From Candidatus Latescibacterota bacterium (lineage in GTDB: Bacteria > Latescibacterota > UBA2968 > UBA8231), in NCBI GenBank assembly GCA_021295675.1, contig JAGWBY010000102.1:15956-32368 (forward strand): a stretch of DNA of 16,413 bases. Direction: 5' to 3'. Made by a program: the position numbers and the translations under genes. The notes under the pieces are model-generated. The model saw nothing but the letters and a program-made list of their open reading frames with translations. It ran no database searches and was not told where the DNA came from. Of this stretch, positions 15,200 to 16,413 are shown piece after piece (position 1 is the first letter of the stretch; every line of letters begins with the position of its first letter).

Positions 15200-15267
15200 C
15201 CATTAGTTAGGTAGCGATCATACGCCGCTGTTCTGAACATGGCGTGTGCCAGCCCTATTCCCTAAAT

Positions 15268-15284
15268 TTCCGCGCAAGCAGGAA
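15268..15284. repeat. REP-like hairpin with GCAA loop
   Basis: TTCC-GC-GCAA-GC-A-GGAA forms a six-pair stem with one bulged A and a GCAA tetraloop. It resembles a worn copy of the intergenic palindromes of the TTCCCGC-GCAA-GCGGGAA type seen in many genomes. Confidence 0.4.
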
Positions 15285-15381
15285 TCCAGTATGCTGCGCT
15301 GCCGCTTCCACTGCCTTCAGCATGGTCCGTGCACAACGTCAGTCAATATACCTGAAGCCCTAAACGGAACGGAGAAAGTTC

Positions 15382-15633
15382 ATGTCGGGAAAGTATTGTG
15401 TCTTGATTGGGGGTTCTGCCCTCTTGCTGAGCGCGTTGCTCGACAACATGCCGGCGTGGGCGCAGCCGGCCTACGGTTTCCAAGGAGGCCAGCAGTTCAT
15501 GGCCGCCGGCGAGGTCTTTCGCGACTGTCCAAGTTGCCCGGAGATGGTCGTCCTGCCCGCCGGTTTCTTCCTGATGGGTTCCCCCCAGACGCCCGATCCG
15601 CAGCCGATAATCAGCGGCCCTACCATCCCGTGA
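15382..15633 (+). CDS. Exported SUMF1/FGE-like domain protein, N-terminal fragment (frame broken in C-run 15581-15586)
   Basis: ATG 15382 follows GGAGA at 15371-15375 with good spacing. Residues 1-27 are a signal peptide ending A-W-A, so the protein is exported. The segment [17 protein letters not shown] is the start of a formylglycine-generating-enzyme-like (SUMF1) domain. Right after G-S the sequence holds six C's (15581-15586). One more C would give [18 protein letters not shown], which aligns without a gap with relatives. As it stands the frame ends at TGA 15633. Confidence 0.8.
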   Translation: MSGKYCVLIGGSALLLSALLDNMPAWAQPAYGFQGGQQFMAAGEVFRDCPSCPEMVVLPAGFFLMGSPQTPDPQPIISGPTIP

Positions 15634-15947
15634 CGATTGCACAGCCCCTTGCTGTGGGTCGCTACGAAGTGACCTTCGCCGAGTGGGACACCTGCGTGGC
15701 CGAAGGTGGCTGCAACGGCTATGAGCCAGAAGACGAAAAGTGGGGTCGGGGCAACCGCCCGGTAATCAACGTGAGCTGGGACAACGCCCAAGATTATCTT
15801 TACTGGCTCAGCCAAAAGACCGGCAAATCATACCGTCTGCTGAGTGAGGCCGAGTGGGAGTACGCGGTTCGGGCCGGAACCACCACGGATAATTACTGGG
15901 GGGATTACAATAAGAGGGCGCGCAATGCCATCTGTGCCTATAGCTAA
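15579..15947 (+). CDS. SUMF1/FGE-like domain protein, middle fragment
   Basis: This is the second frame of the same gene, meaningful from the C-run to TAA 15945-15947. It has the domain core: [17 protein letters not shown], then [36 protein letters not shown] and Y-W-G-D. These are the strands and calcium-site loops of the FGE fold. It has no start codon of its own with a ribosome site. It ends I-C-A-Y-S then stop; [10 protein letters not shown] follows one base on. Confidence 0.78.
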   Translation, partial: FPPDARSAADNQRPYHPVTIAQPLAVGRYEVTFAEWDTCVAEGGCNGYEPEDEKWGRGNRPVINVSWDNAQDYLYWLSQKTGKSYRLLSEAEWEYAVRAGTTTDNYWGDYNKRARNAICAYS

Positions 15948-16293
15948 CGTGAGCGAGAGTGCCTTCGACTGTGGTCGAAAAGAGATGTCCATGCCCATCG
16001 GATCCTTTCGCCCCAACCCCTTCGGCTTGTTCGACATGATCGGCAATGTCCAGGAGTGGACCGCCGACTGCTGGAACGACACCTCCGACGGGCGCGCTTG
16101 GCAGCAGGGCGATTGCTCCCTGCGCGTCATCCGAGGGGGCTCGTTTTCCCGGAACGAAAATCTCAATCCGTCTGCCTTTCGTTCCGCCTTGCGCAGGGCG
16201 ACTTGGTCTGGTTGGAGAAATCGCTACAACTACATTGGCTTCCGGGTGGCCCGGGAGATGACCGTGCCGACGAATCCCGTCCCCTTACGATGA
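15943..16293 (+). CDS. SUMF1/FGE-like domain protein, C-terminal fragment
   Basis: This is the third frame of the gene: [40 protein letters not shown] and Y-I-G-F-R-V-A-R. The last part is the normal domain end. The copper-binding active-site cysteine pair of true formylglycine-generating enzymes, which lies between the R-G-G-S-F and G-F-R motifs, is absent, so this is probably a binding or structural relative. Removing one A near 15942 joins the frames; a 23-nt loss would do the same. The net of the two breaks in the gene is in frame. Confidence 0.78.
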   Translation, partial: ANVSESAFDCGRKEMSMPIGSFRPNPFGLFDMIGNVQEWTADCWNDTSDGRAWQQGDCSLRVIRGGSFSRNENLNPSAFRSALRRATWSGWRNRYNYIGFRVAREMTVPTNPVPLR

Positions 16294-16294
16294 C

Positions 16295-16300
16295 AGGAGG
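16295..16300 (+). promoter_or_regulatory. Strong ribosome binding site AGGAGG before the right-edge gene
   Basis: A perfect AGGAGG directly abuts ATG 16301 and is three bases from ATG 16304. The spacing is short for either, but the second is more plausible. It supports a gene starting here, coupled to the SUMF1-like gene whose stop is at 16291-16293. Confidence 0.6.
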
Positions 16301-16413
16301 ATGATGGTTCCAGAAGACTTGGCCGGCGAATACTGGTTCGTCAAATCGCTCGATGACGTAAATGCCGTAAGGCTCGTTGAATCCGTTGCCACTGGGGAAC
16401 AGTACGTTCTGAA
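16301..16413 (+). CDS. Start of an unrecognised gene, truncated by the right edge
   Basis: An open frame of 37 codons runs from ATG 16301 (or 16304) to the window end, beginning M-M-V-P-E-D-L-A-G-E-Y-W-F-V-K-S. It has no signal peptide or membrane segment and is mildly acidic. It follows the SUMF1-like stop by seven bases and has its own AGGAGG, so it is likely co-transcribed. I do not recognise the family from so short a piece. Confidence 0.5.
   Translation, partial: MMVPEDLAGEYWFVKSLDDVNAVRLVESVATGEQYVL

Larger units (their letters stand above)
15108..15381. promoter_or_regulatory. Divergent intergenic region between hen1 and the SUMF1-like gene
   Basis: These 274 bases must hold both promoters. 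On the minus strand TTGACA (15150-15155) is a good -35 for hen1, but I see no -10 at usual spacing. A 12-bp palindrome and a small hairpin, listed separately, lie in it. No small gene is supported; an open frame from 15246 has no start signal and only becomes meaningful inside the SUMF1-like gene. Confidence 0.45.

Noticed and set aside
15246..15578. Possible small protein encoded upstream of and within the SUMF1-like gene
   Set aside because: The frame has no start signal, runs through the intergenic region and the signal-peptide region out of frame, and only gains family sequence after the C-run.
15382..16293. True formylglycine-generating enzyme for the sulfatase
   Set aside because: The active-site cysteine pair is absent although the surrounding fold motifs are present, and the protein is far from the sulfatase gene.
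407..16293. A general programmed frameshifting system explaining all breaks
   Set aside because: The breaks share no common slippery sequence, differ in direction, and coincide with missing residues, which frameshifting would not restore.

Overview
The window is about 60% G+C and densely coded, with no stretch over 300 bases lacking a gene. It looks like a chromosomal piece of a free-living or host-associated environmental bacterium. Two phytanoyl-CoA dioxygenase-like genes, a sulfatase, a SUMF1/FGE-like lipoprotein-sized protein, a Hen1/Pnkp RNA-repair pair and an NfuA protein fit poorly sampled lineages of the Latescibacterota/Poribacteria/Planctomycetes kind. That placement is an inference from gene content only. 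I see no mobile element, CRISPR array, tRNA or rRNA.

Layout. Plus strand, 1-3327: the 3' end of a PhyH-type dioxygenase, inverted arrays of a degenerate heptamer (305-399), a HAD-family phosphatase and a secreted lamin-tail/OB/EEP nuclease. Minus strand, 15107 down to 3324, reading right to left: hen1 and pnkp (overlapping, an RNA 3'-end methylation and repair operon), nfuA and a PhyH dioxygenase (17 nt apart), a stand-alone receiver and a large hybrid histidine kinase (2 nt apart), a DUF2007/zinc-finger protein, a secreted TPR protein translationally overlapping a Cys-type sulfatase, and an RRM RNA-binding protein whose stop codon overlaps that of the nuclease. Plus strand, 15382-16413: an exported SUMF1/FGE-like protein and the start of an unknown gene.

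Working together. Hen1 and Pnkp form the known bacterial RNA repair machine: Pnkp heals and seals cleaved RNA while Hen1 2'-O-methylates the 3' end at the break. The receiver, hybrid kinase and DUF2007 protein form a likely phosphorelay operon with no DNA-binding output in the window. The TPR protein and sulfatase are probably translated together.

The most striking feature is that six of the genes here are broken in frame, with seven breaks in all. At five breaks (HAD phosphatase, TPR protein, PhyH, Pnkp C-terminus, Hen1) the protein resumes in another frame after what looks like the loss of about 7-10 codons, roughly 22-26 nt. The SUMF1-like gene has two further breaks, at least one of which looks like a one-base homopolymer loss. 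Other genes, including the 964-codon kinase and the 759-codon nuclease, are intact. Whether this is assembly or sequencing artefact, or real decay, cannot be decided from the sequence alone.
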